NCBI GenBank assembly: GCA_947168625.1
Contig: CAMVMQ010000018.1
Coordinates: forward strand, 1 to 13,874
DNA: 13,874 nt
Direction: 5' to 3'
From: an uncultured Caryophanales bacterium
Lineage (GTDB): Bacteria; Bacillota_I; Bacilli_A; RF39; UBA660
The notes under the pieces are model-generated. The model was not told where the DNA came from. It ran no database searches and saw nothing but the letters and a program-made list of their open reading frames with translations. A program made the position numbers and the translations under genes. This document shows, in pieces, positions 6,721 through 13,874 of the stretch. Within the stretch, counting starts at the first letter, position 1; every line of letters starts with the position of its first letter.

Positions 6721-8373
6721 CTACATCGTCATTCCATGATCTTCTTCAAGTTCTTCTGTTTGAGCGGCTAGCTCATTTTGTTTTTGTACTTGAAAAACTT
6801 CATCTAAATTTAAAACTTGTCTTTGATTTCTATTCATATCTTCTACTTGCTGCTGAAATAAAGTATCCCTTAATTCATTTCTTTTTCTTCTTAATTCTTC
6901 TAATTCTTTTTCTCTTTCTTTTTTTGCATTATCTAATATTGGATTATTATTTACATTGAATGTTGTGTTTTTTCTATTAACACTACTGTTACTTTGCTGA
7001 TTATTTGCCCCATAACTATATTCTTCGCTTTTTTTAGAACTACTTCGATTATGAGGTGCATCATTGCCCAAGCCCATAGAATTTACATCTTCATATAATT
7101 CACTATCATCAGCATTAGAACTCTTAGACTTACTAATCGCTTGTTGCTTTCTAGAATTTACTCTTTTCATATACATATGTATTTGATATCTTAAAGTTTC
7201 ATCATTCCTTATTATTTCTTCTACTACATCCTCATTACCTTTATCAATTTCCTTGACCAATATACTTTTAATTTCAGAATTATATATAATCGATAATTGT
7301 GGACAAGTACTTAAAAGAGAAACAATTTTATTTATATATCTTTTTGCTATAAATTTATTATCTATTGTATTATATTTATAAAAATTTTCTTGTAAAGTCA
7401 AAATAGGATCACTTGCAATTATTAACTTATAAATTTCTTCAATATGTTGAGCAGCACTCTTGTAACTCTGTATATCATAATTAGTAGTAGAGCTTTTTCT
7501 ATTACTAATACCATGACTATTCTTAAATCTAGCAATTAATTTCTTTTTGTCTTCTAATAATTCCTCATATGTTTTAGGTTTTCCATCAGGTCCATAAATC
7601 AGACTCAATAACGAATTTTGAGATACATTCTTTCCTTCTATAATTTTTTTAACCCTATAGTCCTGCTCATATATAATTGGTAGTTTTTGCTTATCACTAT
7701 ATTCAAATGTAGATAAATCTCCACCTTGCATTATATTACCAATAAAATCATTTTTTTCTTCAATACCAGATAATTGCTGTTCTAAAGATTTCGTATCAAT
7801 ATATGATTTGCATTCAGATAATGAAAATAAATTTGCATCATGTTCGGCAATAAAACAATTATGATTATTTTTATAAAGATCAGCATCAATTAAAGTTGAT
7901 TCTTCTTTTAACATAATAACTGCAGCAGGATCAATTTCCATTATATTATTGATACTACTAGTTTCATCATCTCTTTGCTTTTTATGCCTAAACTCATGAA
8001 ATATGGTAAACATTATCATTTCGAATTTTTGCTTTCCAACAATATTTCTTGATAAATATATTTTATTCTCACTTGCCACATAACAAGAACTATCAAATTT
8101 CTCAGATAATATATCAAAACTAAAACCCTTATGATACTTTTTAGACATATAACGAAGTAGATAATTAGAGAAAAGTTCATAATATTTTATTACATTTAAA
8201 CGCTCTTCGTTAGACAACGAAAAGGATCCTATGCGTTTATCATATTCTTTCCCTAAATAAACAATAAATGGCATATTATCTTCAAGATAAGCAAGATCAT
8301 AATTGTTTAAATTAAAACGACTTATTATTTCATTAATTTTTCTTTGTATATCTGCTAAACTTAAATCATTCAT
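6721..8373 (-). CDS. Orphan HEFRH-motif putative zinc metallopeptidase with coiled-coil tail
   Basis: A 550-residue protein without a recognised full-length family. Residues 115-180 hold a gluzincin-like signature: TIFHEFRHKKQR with H126-E127-x-x-H130, then E177 in AEHDANLFS as candidate third zinc ligand. Before it lies ENKIYLSRNI, resembling the edge strand that usually precedes a HExxH helix. No signal peptide or membrane helix is visible, so it should be cytoplasmic. Residues 300-405 are helical. Residues 410-475 form a Ser/Asn-rich linker of low complexity, and 480-545 are a highly charged, probably coiled-coil segment (KKEREKELEELRRKRNELR). The ATG at 8371-8373 has a strong AAGGAG ribosome binding site. 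It lies 45 nt after the GH10-PHP gene, which also ends in low-complexity and helical regions, so the two products may work together; that is inference. Proteolytic activity is untested. Confidence 0.85.
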   Translation of the reverse strand: MNDLSLADIQRKINEIISRFNLNNYDLAYLEDNMPFIVYLGKEYDKRIGSFSLSNEERLNVIKYYELFSNYLLRYMSKKYHKGFSFDILSEKFDSSCYVASENKIYLSRNIVGKQKFEMIMFTIFHEFRHKKQRDDETSSINNIMEIDPAAVIMLKEESTLIDADLYKNNHNCFIAEHDANLFSLSECKSYIDTKSLEQQLSGIEEKNDFIGNIMQGGDLSTFEYSDKQKLPIIYEQDYRVKKIIEGKNVSQNSLLSLIYGPDGKPKTYEELLEDKKKLIARFKNSHGISNRKSSTTNYDIQSYKSAAQHIEEIYKLIIASDPILTLQENFYKYNTIDNKFIAKRYINKIVSLLSTCPQLSIIYNSEIKSILVKEIDKGNEDVVEEIIRNDETLRYQIHMYMKRVNSRKQQAISKSKSSNADDSELYEDVNSMGLGNDAPHNRSSSKKSEEYSYGANNQQSNSSVNRKNTTFNVNNNPILDNAKKEREKELEELRRKRNELRDTLFQQQVEDMNRNQRQVLNLDEVFQVQKQNELAAQTEELEEDHGMTM

Positions 8374-8418
8374 TTTTTACACTCCTTAAAGCTTTTTATA
8401 AAAAGAAATATTATAATC

Positions 8419-11400
8419 TCAAATTTTAAATTTATAAATTAAATATCCCATACCAATGCCAAAACAAACAGCTAAAAGTAATATTAATATTAGAATAAAT
8501 ATGTTTATATAGCCACTTGAATTAAAAACATTTTGACTATCATTGCCATTCTTTTTAGGAATATTGGGATTAAACCTAACAAGAGCCTTTGATTGTCCTT
8601 CACTTTGACCATGTGTATTTCCACCAAGTTTGCTTTGCTGAAAACTATTAATATGTTCTTCTATTTGTACTTTTTGTGTTTCATTATTAGTAGTATTATA
8701 CTGTGTTATTTGTGTAATAATATTAGAATACTCATCTTTATTTTGACAACCAATATTCATAGCAGTAATCACACTATTCTTAGCACCATTTAATGCTCTT
8801 TGCTGATTAGATAAAACTTTTTTTGTTTCTTCAAGTGTTTTTTTCTTTCTATCTAGCTTTCCTTTTATTTCTGCCGTTGATAATTTTTTAGATTCAGCAA
8901 TATCAGATAGATCTTTCGCAGTAGATTTTTCTTTTTCTTTTGCAGATAAAGAGCAATTCTCTATAGTTTTATTAAGTGAATTACCAATAGTTACTGTGAT
9001 GCTTTCTGAATCAGAATCACCAACACTTGATAGTGATGCATCAACAATATTAGTTATCATATGAGTTTCAAAAGTCAAAGCATTATTTTGTCCGTTTTTA
9101 TATGCTTCCTTTAGTTTTATATTATTATTTCTTGCAATAACAGGATTATATTTTCCTCTTATTAATTTATCACTTATCATTTGCTCGATATCAGTAATTT
9201 GCTCATTAGTTTCTTTTGTTTTTTCAAAGGAAGAAATACTATGTGAATCAATACCTTTTAATACTTTTAATCCTTCTATTTCACTTGCTACCTTCCAAAA
9301 AGTTGGATGTGGATAAGTTAATTTACCATCAGAAAGTATCCTATCTTGTGACAAATTAATTTCAATAGGTATTCCCATATCTCTTGCCTTTTCACAAATT
9401 ACTTGACTAGCAATAATAGCATTCTCTTCAAATAATTTTTTATTCTCATCAGTCATTGTATCTCTAAATTTCATAAAACAATCTGGATGAGCAACTATAT
9501 CAAAAATACCACTTTCAAGTGCTTTTATAACCATATTAGCATATTCAATTGGATAATTAGGATTATTTTCAGGAGTAGTTTTTTGAAGCCCTCTATTTAC
9601 AAAATGCTGTCCTAATACCATATAATCGACTTTATCTCGCATTTCACCTAAATATGCTTCTTTCATTGGATCATATTCTGCTTCAAAACCTGCTAATATT
9701 GTCATTTCAGGATGTTCTTGTTTAAGTTTATTAATTGAAGAGATATATTCTTCTACTTCAGAAAATAACATTCTATGATCTTCATCTGGTAAAACCAAAT
9801 CTGGATTTGGTATATGTTCACTAAACCCTAACATCGTTATTCCAGCCTTTTTAGCGGCTTCTAACATTTCTTCATCGCTAACATATTCTGAGTGACCAGA
9901 ACGATATGTATGTGTATGATAATTAAATTCTTGACTAAATCCTTTTGTTTTAGGTATTGTTATATCTTCCATATTAGCATTATAATAACCACCATATAGT
10001 GTTTTAACATATGGAATCAGTTCTAGACCATTTTTTTGCCTTTCAATATTTTCTTTATATATTTTTTGATTTATAATATGTATAACATAATTTTGCAAAT
10101 CACTAACAGACCAAATTGTAACTCCTTTAACATTTGCTTTTTCTTGTATTTCGGCAATAACATCATAAAAATCACTTATTTTTTGTTTTTTAAATGCTTC
10201 AATTTCTTCTTGGCTATGAGAATTAATAAAATCTTGATCTATAGCCATATCAAACTCAGTTACTTCAATTGGTAACCCAAATTGAGATAAATTTTCAAAC
10301 ATCATTCTAATTTCATCTTTAGTAGTAGAACTATTAATATGCATCTGAGTTCCAATTGAATCAATCAATTTAATTCCATGCTGCTCTTCATAATTTTTAA
10401 TTTTATCTATGATTAATCTCTTGAACGGTTCTATTTTTCTAGAATCTTCTAAAGTACATTCATTTATCATCAAATTAACATTAGGAAGATTTCTTCTAGC
10501 AATTTCCATAATCGAACATAAATCTTCTATTTCGAAAAATCTAAGCCACCCCGCTCTTAAATCATCATAATTTGGATTATCTGTATTAATTCTATGCTCA
10601 TCAGTGTCAATGTGCCCTCTATAATCGTATGTTACATTCCCATTCATTGCAAATCTATTTAATAGTTCATTAAAGATTTCTACAGTTCTAACAGTAGGTT
10701 TTTCTCCTCTTTGAATACAATCATTATTATATTTAGCAATTACTGATGTTATATCTTCAACATAATTTTCAAGTAATTTTTTTGCTTCAATTTTACCTTG
10801 TTCATAAGGCATATTTTCTAAATTTAAAGGTGTATCCATATAAAATAATAAAGTATTTAGTCTTACTTGCATATTATGACTTCTAGCAAAGTTAAATGCT
10901 TTAATTAAATCTTCACGATTATATTTTCCATCTTTTCTTACATAATGACTATATTTAGCAATATCATCTAAATTAATTAATTGATATTCTGATAAATGAT
11001 CTGCAAGTCTTTCAAATGCTTCATAAGTAGTCTCTTTTATTCCCTCTTTTTCAGTTGGCATATATCTACTTAATACACTAAATATTATATCTGACAATTG
11101 TTCATCAAATGTTTCTCTTATTATTCTTGGTATATTAGAAAGTTCATTATTTCTAATAACATCAATAAATTGTCTTTGTTGTTCCTGATTAAGATGAGCA
11201 TTATTTAATACAAAATTAATACTTTTTTCTAATTCCCTTTGTTTACCATTTCCATCTAAACTAAAATTAGTATCCATATAGTTAGTTAAAGAATCTTGAT
11301 ACATTTTAAAAACTATTCTTTTTATTTCAGCAATGCTTTTTCCACTAGCTAAAACACTTTGTTTTTGTTCTTCAGACAAATTGCTTATATTATTTAAAAT

Positions 11401-11493
11401 ATTTATCAAACTATTTTCATCTGCAGTAACAATACTCAACAAATCGATTTGCTGCATATTAAGTGTTATACCTTTAAACCTATTTTCTTCCAT
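8419..11493 (-). CDS. GH10 xylanase-like / PHP phosphoesterase fusion with C-terminal membrane anchor
   Basis: A 1024-residue multidomain protein. Residues 1-145 are helical and unrecognised. Residues 150-505 follow the GH10 (endo-xylanase) barrel: RLNTLLFYMDTP at the place of RGHTLvWHxxxP, acid/base E276 in VEIFNELLNRF, LMINECTLED for the NDYN region, H385 in SIGTQMHI, nucleophile E413 in IEVTEFDM and GVTIWSVSD. Residues 522-762 are a PHP domain of the histidinol-phosphatase (HisK) type: HTH (526/528), SEH (560), GFEAEY, LGQHF (630), AHPD (669-672), EINLS, and D749-x-H751. Residues 850-955 are helical and Q/N-rich. A single hydrophobic helix spans about 996-1019, ending YLIYKFKI. No signal peptide exists, so the bulk should face the cytoplasm as a tail-anchored protein. 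Ribosome binding site AGGTGGAG precedes the ATG. It is the first gene after the promoter. No histidine-biosynthesis gene is nearby, so the PHP substrate is unknown. Confidence 0.9.
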   Translation of the reverse strand: MEENRFKGITLNMQQIDLLSIVTADENSLINILNNISNLSEEQKQSVLASGKSIAEIKRIVFKMYQDSLTNYMDTNFSLDGNGKQRELEKSINFVLNNAHLNQEQQRQFIDVIRNNELSNIPRIIRETFDEQLSDIIFSVLSRYMPTEKEGIKETTYEAFERLADHLSEYQLINLDDIAKYSHYVRKDGKYNREDLIKAFNFARSHNMQVRLNTLLFYMDTPLNLENMPYEQGKIEAKKLLENYVEDITSVIAKYNNDCIQRGEKPTVRTVEIFNELLNRFAMNGNVTYDYRGHIDTDEHRINTDNPNYDDLRAGWLRFFEIEDLCSIMEIARRNLPNVNLMINECTLEDSRKIEPFKRLIIDKIKNYEEQHGIKLIDSIGTQMHINSSTTKDEIRMMFENLSQFGLPIEVTEFDMAIDQDFINSHSQEEIEAFKKQKISDFYDVIAEIQEKANVKGVTIWSVSDLQNYVIHIINQKIYKENIERQKNGLELIPYVKTLYGGYYNANMEDITIPKTKGFSQEFNYHTHTYRSGHSEYVSDEEMLEAAKKAGITMLGFSEHIPNPDLVLPDEDHRMLFSEVEEYISSINKLKQEHPEMTILAGFEAEYDPMKEAYLGEMRDKVDYMVLGQHFVNRGLQKTTPENNPNYPIEYANMVIKALESGIFDIVAHPDCFMKFRDTMTDENKKLFEENAIIASQVICEKARDMGIPIEINLSQDRILSDGKLTYPHPTFWKVASEIEGLKVLKGIDSHSISSFEKTKETNEQITDIEQMISDKLIRGKYNPVIARNNNIKLKEAYKNGQNNALTFETHMITNIVDASLSSVGDSDSESITVTIGNSLNKTIENCSLSAKEKEKSTAKDLSDIAESKKLSTAEIKGKLDRKKKTLEETKKVLSNQQRALNGAKNSVITAMNIGCQNKDEYSNIITQITQYNTTNNETQKVQIEEHINSFQQSKLGGNTHGQSEGQSKALVRFNPNIPKKNGNDSQNVFNSSGYINIFILILILLLAVCFGIGMGYLIYKFKI

Positions 11494-11534
11494 TTTCTCT
11501 CCACCTACACGATTATTTAACTATTTATATATAA

Positions 11535-11563
11535 ATTATATCATAAACAAATTAGTTTTTAAA
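11535..11563 (-). promoter_or_regulatory. Sigma-A-type promoter for the twelve-gene operon
   Basis: On the minus strand a perfect -10 TATAAT (11535-11540) is preceded by TG at one base's distance (TGATATAAT, 11535-11543), an extended -10. A weak -35, TTTAAA at 11558-11563, lies 17 bp upstream. Transcription would start near 11528, about 35 nt before the ATG of the GH10-PHP gene. It lies between the upstream unit's hairpin and that gene, in the only gap of over 100 bp in the window. AT-rich background makes chance -10 matches common, but position and extended -10 support it. Confidence 0.6.
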
Positions 11564-11571
11564 CAAGTATC

Positions 11572-11600
11572 AAAAGAAATCATCACATATATGATGATTT
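11572..11600 (-). terminator. Hairpin terminator of the upstream three-gene unit
   Basis: A perfect 9-bp inverted repeat, AAATCATCA and TGATGATTT, occupies 11577-11600 with a 6-nt loop. It starts 5 nt after the stop codon of the gene at 11606-12460, and on the minus strand is followed by CTTTTG. The stem is AT-rich and the T-run short, so it is a modest rho-independent terminator; its place immediately after a stop and before a new promoter is the main support. Confidence 0.6.
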
Positions 11601-11605
11601 CTAAA

Positions 11606-12460
11606 TTATTTTATAATTACTTTACCATCTAAGTTACAAATATAAGAATTTGGAAAAAGTTTCTTTATTTCAGATAATATTTTATTATCTTTTTCATATT
11701 TTCTACCAACTAATATTCCTTCAATAAATACTGATGGAATACCAAAAAGAACAGCACTTTCTCTATCAGTAAAGAAATCATCTTTATTCTTTCTGTCTTT
11801 AATAAATTTAACATAATAATCTGAATTTACAAAATCTTTTACATCTTCATCACTTATACTATGGTGATTTAATATATCACCTTTTAATAGCTTTCTTACA
11901 TACTTATTATTGCCATCAAATATAATTCCAACTTGTACTCTATTCTGTACAAGGCTAGGCATAAATCTTGCTTCTTTTGTCTGTTCCAAAACCCACATAT
12001 GAGAATCAATGCTGTTTGCTATATCGTTAATATTTGGCATATCATTGTAAGGGATTACCACTGTTTTATCTAATTTGGTATCAATTCCTTTAAAATAAAC
12101 TCCACAGTACATTATAGTTCCACCAGAATAAAAATTAATATAATCTTTTAGATAATAATCTTTCTTTAAATTCCATACACCTACAGTATATTTATATTTT
12201 GATAATCTTCCAGTTGAAAAGTCTCCAGTTATTAGTCCTTCTTTGCATATTCTTTTTAATCCATCAATATTCTTATAAGTTCCATGAAGCAATGTTCCTT
12301 TTTTCAAGAAAACATCATTTCCAACATTGTATTTATGCTTAATAACAAAATAAATTGGACAATCAAAAAAATTATTAACTTGTTCTACCATTATATTTTT
12401 AGAATTTTTGTCTTTTGCAAATATCTCATCAATTTTATCTAAATAATCTAATCTATTCAT
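11606..12460 (-). CDS. Putative ADP-ribosyltransferase-fold protein (HGT...E)
   Basis: A 284-residue protein of no family I can name with certainty. The order of motifs is that of the ART/PARP/Tpt1 fold: KKGTLLHGT with H59 (like the 'lyHGT' of Tpt1 and 'HGs' of PARPs), the helix GLKRICKEGLITG with its GL turn (67-79), a core strand TIMYCGVYF (115-123), and late RESAVLFGIPSVFIEGILVG with E234, close to the 'aE.Lv...iP...I..I.V' strand of DarT-like ARTs. These enzymes transfer ADP-ribose from NAD to proteins, nucleic acids or small molecules, or remove RNA 2'-phosphate. No signal peptide or membrane helix is seen. It is 2 nt downstream of the P-loop fusion gene, with ribosome binding site AGAGGTAA, and ends at the hairpin. 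The fold call rests on motif reading only. Confidence 0.85.
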   Translation of the reverse strand: MNRLDYLDKIDEIFAKDKNSKNIMVEQVNNFFDCPIYFVIKHKYNVGNDVFLKKGTLLHGTYKNIDGLKRICKEGLITGDFSTGRLSKYKYTVGVWNLKKDYYLKDYINFYSGGTIMYCGVYFKGIDTKLDKTVVIPYNDMPNINDIANSIDSHMWVLEQTKEARFMPSLVQNRVQVGIIFDGNNKYVRKLLKGDILNHHSISDEDVKDFVNSDYYVKFIKDRKNKDDFFTDRESAVLFGIPSVFIEGILVGRKYEKDNKILSEIKKLFPNSYICNLDGKVIIK

Positions 12461-12462
12461 TA

Positions 12463-13548
12463 TTACCTCTTTAATTTATCAATTTTTTCTATAAATTCAT
12501 TAGTACCTTTATACCATTTATAAATGCTCTTTTTCTTCTCTTTATATTTATTTAATTCTTCCTCTGTATAATTTTCTTTAGTATTCTTAAATCTTTCAAT
12601 ACATCTCCTATAGCAGGTATCAATACAAGTTCTCATAATCATCATTTTTCCTTTTAAAAGATTTATATCTTTAATACAATGAAACTGAGCGCAATCAATA
12701 ACAATAGTTTTATCTATGTTCTTACAATAATCTAATATATCTTGATAAATAATATCAAAGTCATCACCTAAGTTAGGAAGATTTTTATATTTGTCTCTAA
12801 ACATAACTCCTAATTCTTTATTAATTCCATTAGTTTCAGAAAATCTAGATTCAGAAAATATATCATCAGTATCAATAACAATATATTTATCTTTATCCAA
12901 AGTAGATGCATAATAAGATTTTCCAGAACCACTTTGCCCAGTTAAGTTAATTATATTATCATCTGTTAATTTCTTTATATAAGGTTCCTTATCAACATAT
13001 AGACTTATATCAAGAGGACTTTGTATTTCTTTTAAAATATTATAAATTTCCTTAGTACTTTCATATGCTAAATTCTTTTCACCAGCATAATTTGTAAACT
13101 CTTCTAATATTACATTAACATTATCTAAATTTACTCTATCTTTAATTATATATTTAGATATTTCTAATCTATCTCTCCATATTAAAGTTAAAAGACACTG
13201 TGCAATTATTTTATCTGATAAAGTACTTTTCTTATATAAATCTATTACCATATCATCAGTTATCTTCCTTGGATTAGTAACAATTATTTTATTAGCTCTA
13301 TATATTCCTTTTTCATCATCTACTTTAATTACCTCTGCATCATCTGGAATAACAACATCATAAATAGTATCTCCTCTATGTAACCATCTAAGTATTTTAT
13401 CCTCAGTACCAAAATTAAATCCACCCATTTCTTCTGCTTCTAAAGCATTAGGATTCCATTTTTCTGCAATATTTACCTCATTTAATTTATATTCAAATCC
13501 ACCAGCATTAGATTTTAACCCATCCATTACTCTTACATACTTACTCAT
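12463..13548 (-). CDS. Unrecognised N-terminal domain fused to a P-loop kinase-like domain
   Basis: A 361-residue two-part protein. Residues 1-105 form a compact beta-rich domain: VRVMDGLKSNAGGFEY, MGGFNFGTEDKILRWLHRG (41-59), TIYDVVIPDDAEVI (61-74), YRANKIIVTNP (83-93). I do not recognise it; its run of strands loosely recalls ART-like or toxin-type folds, without visible catalytic residues. Residues 105-190 are helical. Residues 198-361 are a P-loop domain: Walker A GQSGSGKS (204-211), VIDTDDIF (224-231) as in nucleoside/polynucleotide kinases, TIVIDCAQF as second acidic strand (281-289), and an Arg-rich lid-like helix CYRRCIERF (312-320). It may phosphorylate a nucleotide, RNA end or sugar. 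The start overlaps the preceding stop by 1 nt (TAATG), with a weak GAAG ribosome binding site, so translation is probably coupled. Confidence 0.88.
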   Translation of the reverse strand: MSKYVRVMDGLKSNAGGFEYKLNEVNIAEKWNPNALEAEEMGGFNFGTEDKILRWLHRGDTIYDVVIPDDAEVIKVDDEKGIYRANKIIVTNPRKITDDMVIDLYKKSTLSDKIIAQCLLTLIWRDRLEISKYIIKDRVNLDNVNVILEEFTNYAGEKNLAYESTKEIYNILKEIQSPLDISLYVDKEPYIKKLTDDNIINLTGQSGSGKSYYASTLDKDKYIVIDTDDIFSESRFSETNGINKELGVMFRDKYKNLPNLGDDFDIIYQDILDYCKNIDKTIVIDCAQFHCIKDINLLKGKMMIMRTCIDTCYRRCIERFKNTKENYTEEELNKYKEKKKSIYKWYKGTNEFIEKIDKLKR

Positions 13549-13874
13549 TATTTAATCTTCTTTCTATCAACCATTTCCAAATATTTATTAGAGCAATACT
13601 TAATAAACTCTTCTATATTCATATTTGATATATTATCATTACCTATATCATTTAATTCAGAAATAGAGTCTTTCTCTAATCTTTCTTTTATACCATTATC
13701 ATCTAAACCAATATATTTAATCCAATATGGATATAAAAACTTTTTATATTCCTCTAAATAAGAATGACCCTCTTTTAAAGTACTTCTTCCTTCTAACATA
13801 GAATATAATTCATAATCCGCTACTAACTCAATAGTAGAATGTTTAATATAACAATCTATCTCACTATCACTTTC
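13548..13874 (-). CDS. Orphan protein, 5' end outside the window
   Basis: The reading frame stays open to the right edge, so at least 108 residues are coded and the true start is probably outside. The first in-frame ATG (13797-13799) is preceded by 25 further sense codons (beginning ESDSEIDCY) and has no convincing ribosome binding site. The C-terminal part is hydrophilic and mostly helical, with aromatic YLEEYKKFLYPYWIKYIGL and acidic DSISELNDIGNDNISNMN. No motif, signal peptide or membrane segment is visible and I do not recognise the family. It ends in TAA overlapping the ATG of the P-loop fusion by 1 nt, so both are likely in one operon and translationally coupled. Partial. Confidence 0.65.
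   Translation of the reverse strand, partial: ESDSEIDCYIKHSTIELVADYELYSMLEGRSTLKEGHSYLEEYKKFLYPYWIKYIGLDDNGIKERLEKDSISELNDIGNDNISNMNIEEFIKYCSNKYLEMVDRKKIK

Noticed and set aside
8410..8438. TATAAT-like sequence with a TTTATA -35 upstream of the metalloprotease-like gene
   Set aside because: The -10 matches well, but the -35 overlaps the end of the upstream gene and is weak, and such matches are frequent at this AT content. A secondary promoter is possible but not supported.
9208..9930. PHP domain as evidence for a histidine-biosynthesis locus
   Set aside because: The domain resembles HisK, but no other his gene is present in the window and the fusion partner is unrelated, so a histidinol-phosphatase role is not assigned.
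1..13874. Mobile element or prophage origin of the cluster
   Set aside because: No transposase, integrase, terminal repeats, tRNA or phage structural gene was seen, and base composition looks uniform across the window.

Overview
The window is about 13.9 kb of very AT-rich DNA in which every supportable gene lies on the minus strand. Shine-Dalgarno sequences of the GGAGG/GGTG type, tight operon spacing, and families such as PnuC, YwqG/DUF1963 and a free-standing YqfO-type domain suggest a low-GC Bacillota. UGA is used as a stop (for example at the ends of the histidine phosphatase gene and the 1024-residue gene) and TGG encodes Trp, so this is not a code-4 mycoplasma. An uncultured gut Bacilli or clostridial lineage fits, but the exact lineage is inference. 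I see no rRNA, tRNA, CRISPR array, transposase, integrase or phage structural gene.

Reading in the direction of transcription (right to left), an upstream unit of three genes comes first. It holds a 5'-truncated orphan gene at the right edge, a fusion of an unrecognised N-terminal domain with a P-loop kinase-like domain, and a protein whose H-G-T and late E motifs resemble the ADP-ribosyltransferase (ART) fold. These genes overlap by 1 nt or are 2 nt apart. The unit ends at a hairpin at 11577-11600. A separate extended -10 promoter at about 11535-11563 then starts a second unit that runs off the left edge.

The second unit holds twelve closely packed genes. Three are large orphan proteins: a 1024-residue fusion of a GH10 xylanase-like barrel, a PHP phosphoesterase domain and a C-terminal membrane helix; a 550-residue protein with a HEFRH zinc-protease-like motif and a coiled-coil tail; and a 673-residue protein with an ART-like N-terminus. 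Between and after them are small housekeeping-type enzymes: YwqG/DUF1963, an alpha/beta hydrolase, a HIT protein, a histidine phosphatase, a PnuC-like nicotinamide riboside transporter, a YqfO/NIF3-insert domain protein, an HD hydrolase and a partial HAD nucleotidase-like protein.

Many of these families handle nucleotides, phosphoesters or NAD precursors (PnuC, HIT, HD, HAD, PHP, P-loop kinase, possible ARTs). A nucleotide- or NAD-processing theme is therefore possible, but it is inferred from family membership and clustering only. The most unusual item is the GH10-PHP-transmembrane fusion. It has no signal peptide, so both enzyme domains are predicted to sit on the cytoplasmic side of the membrane.
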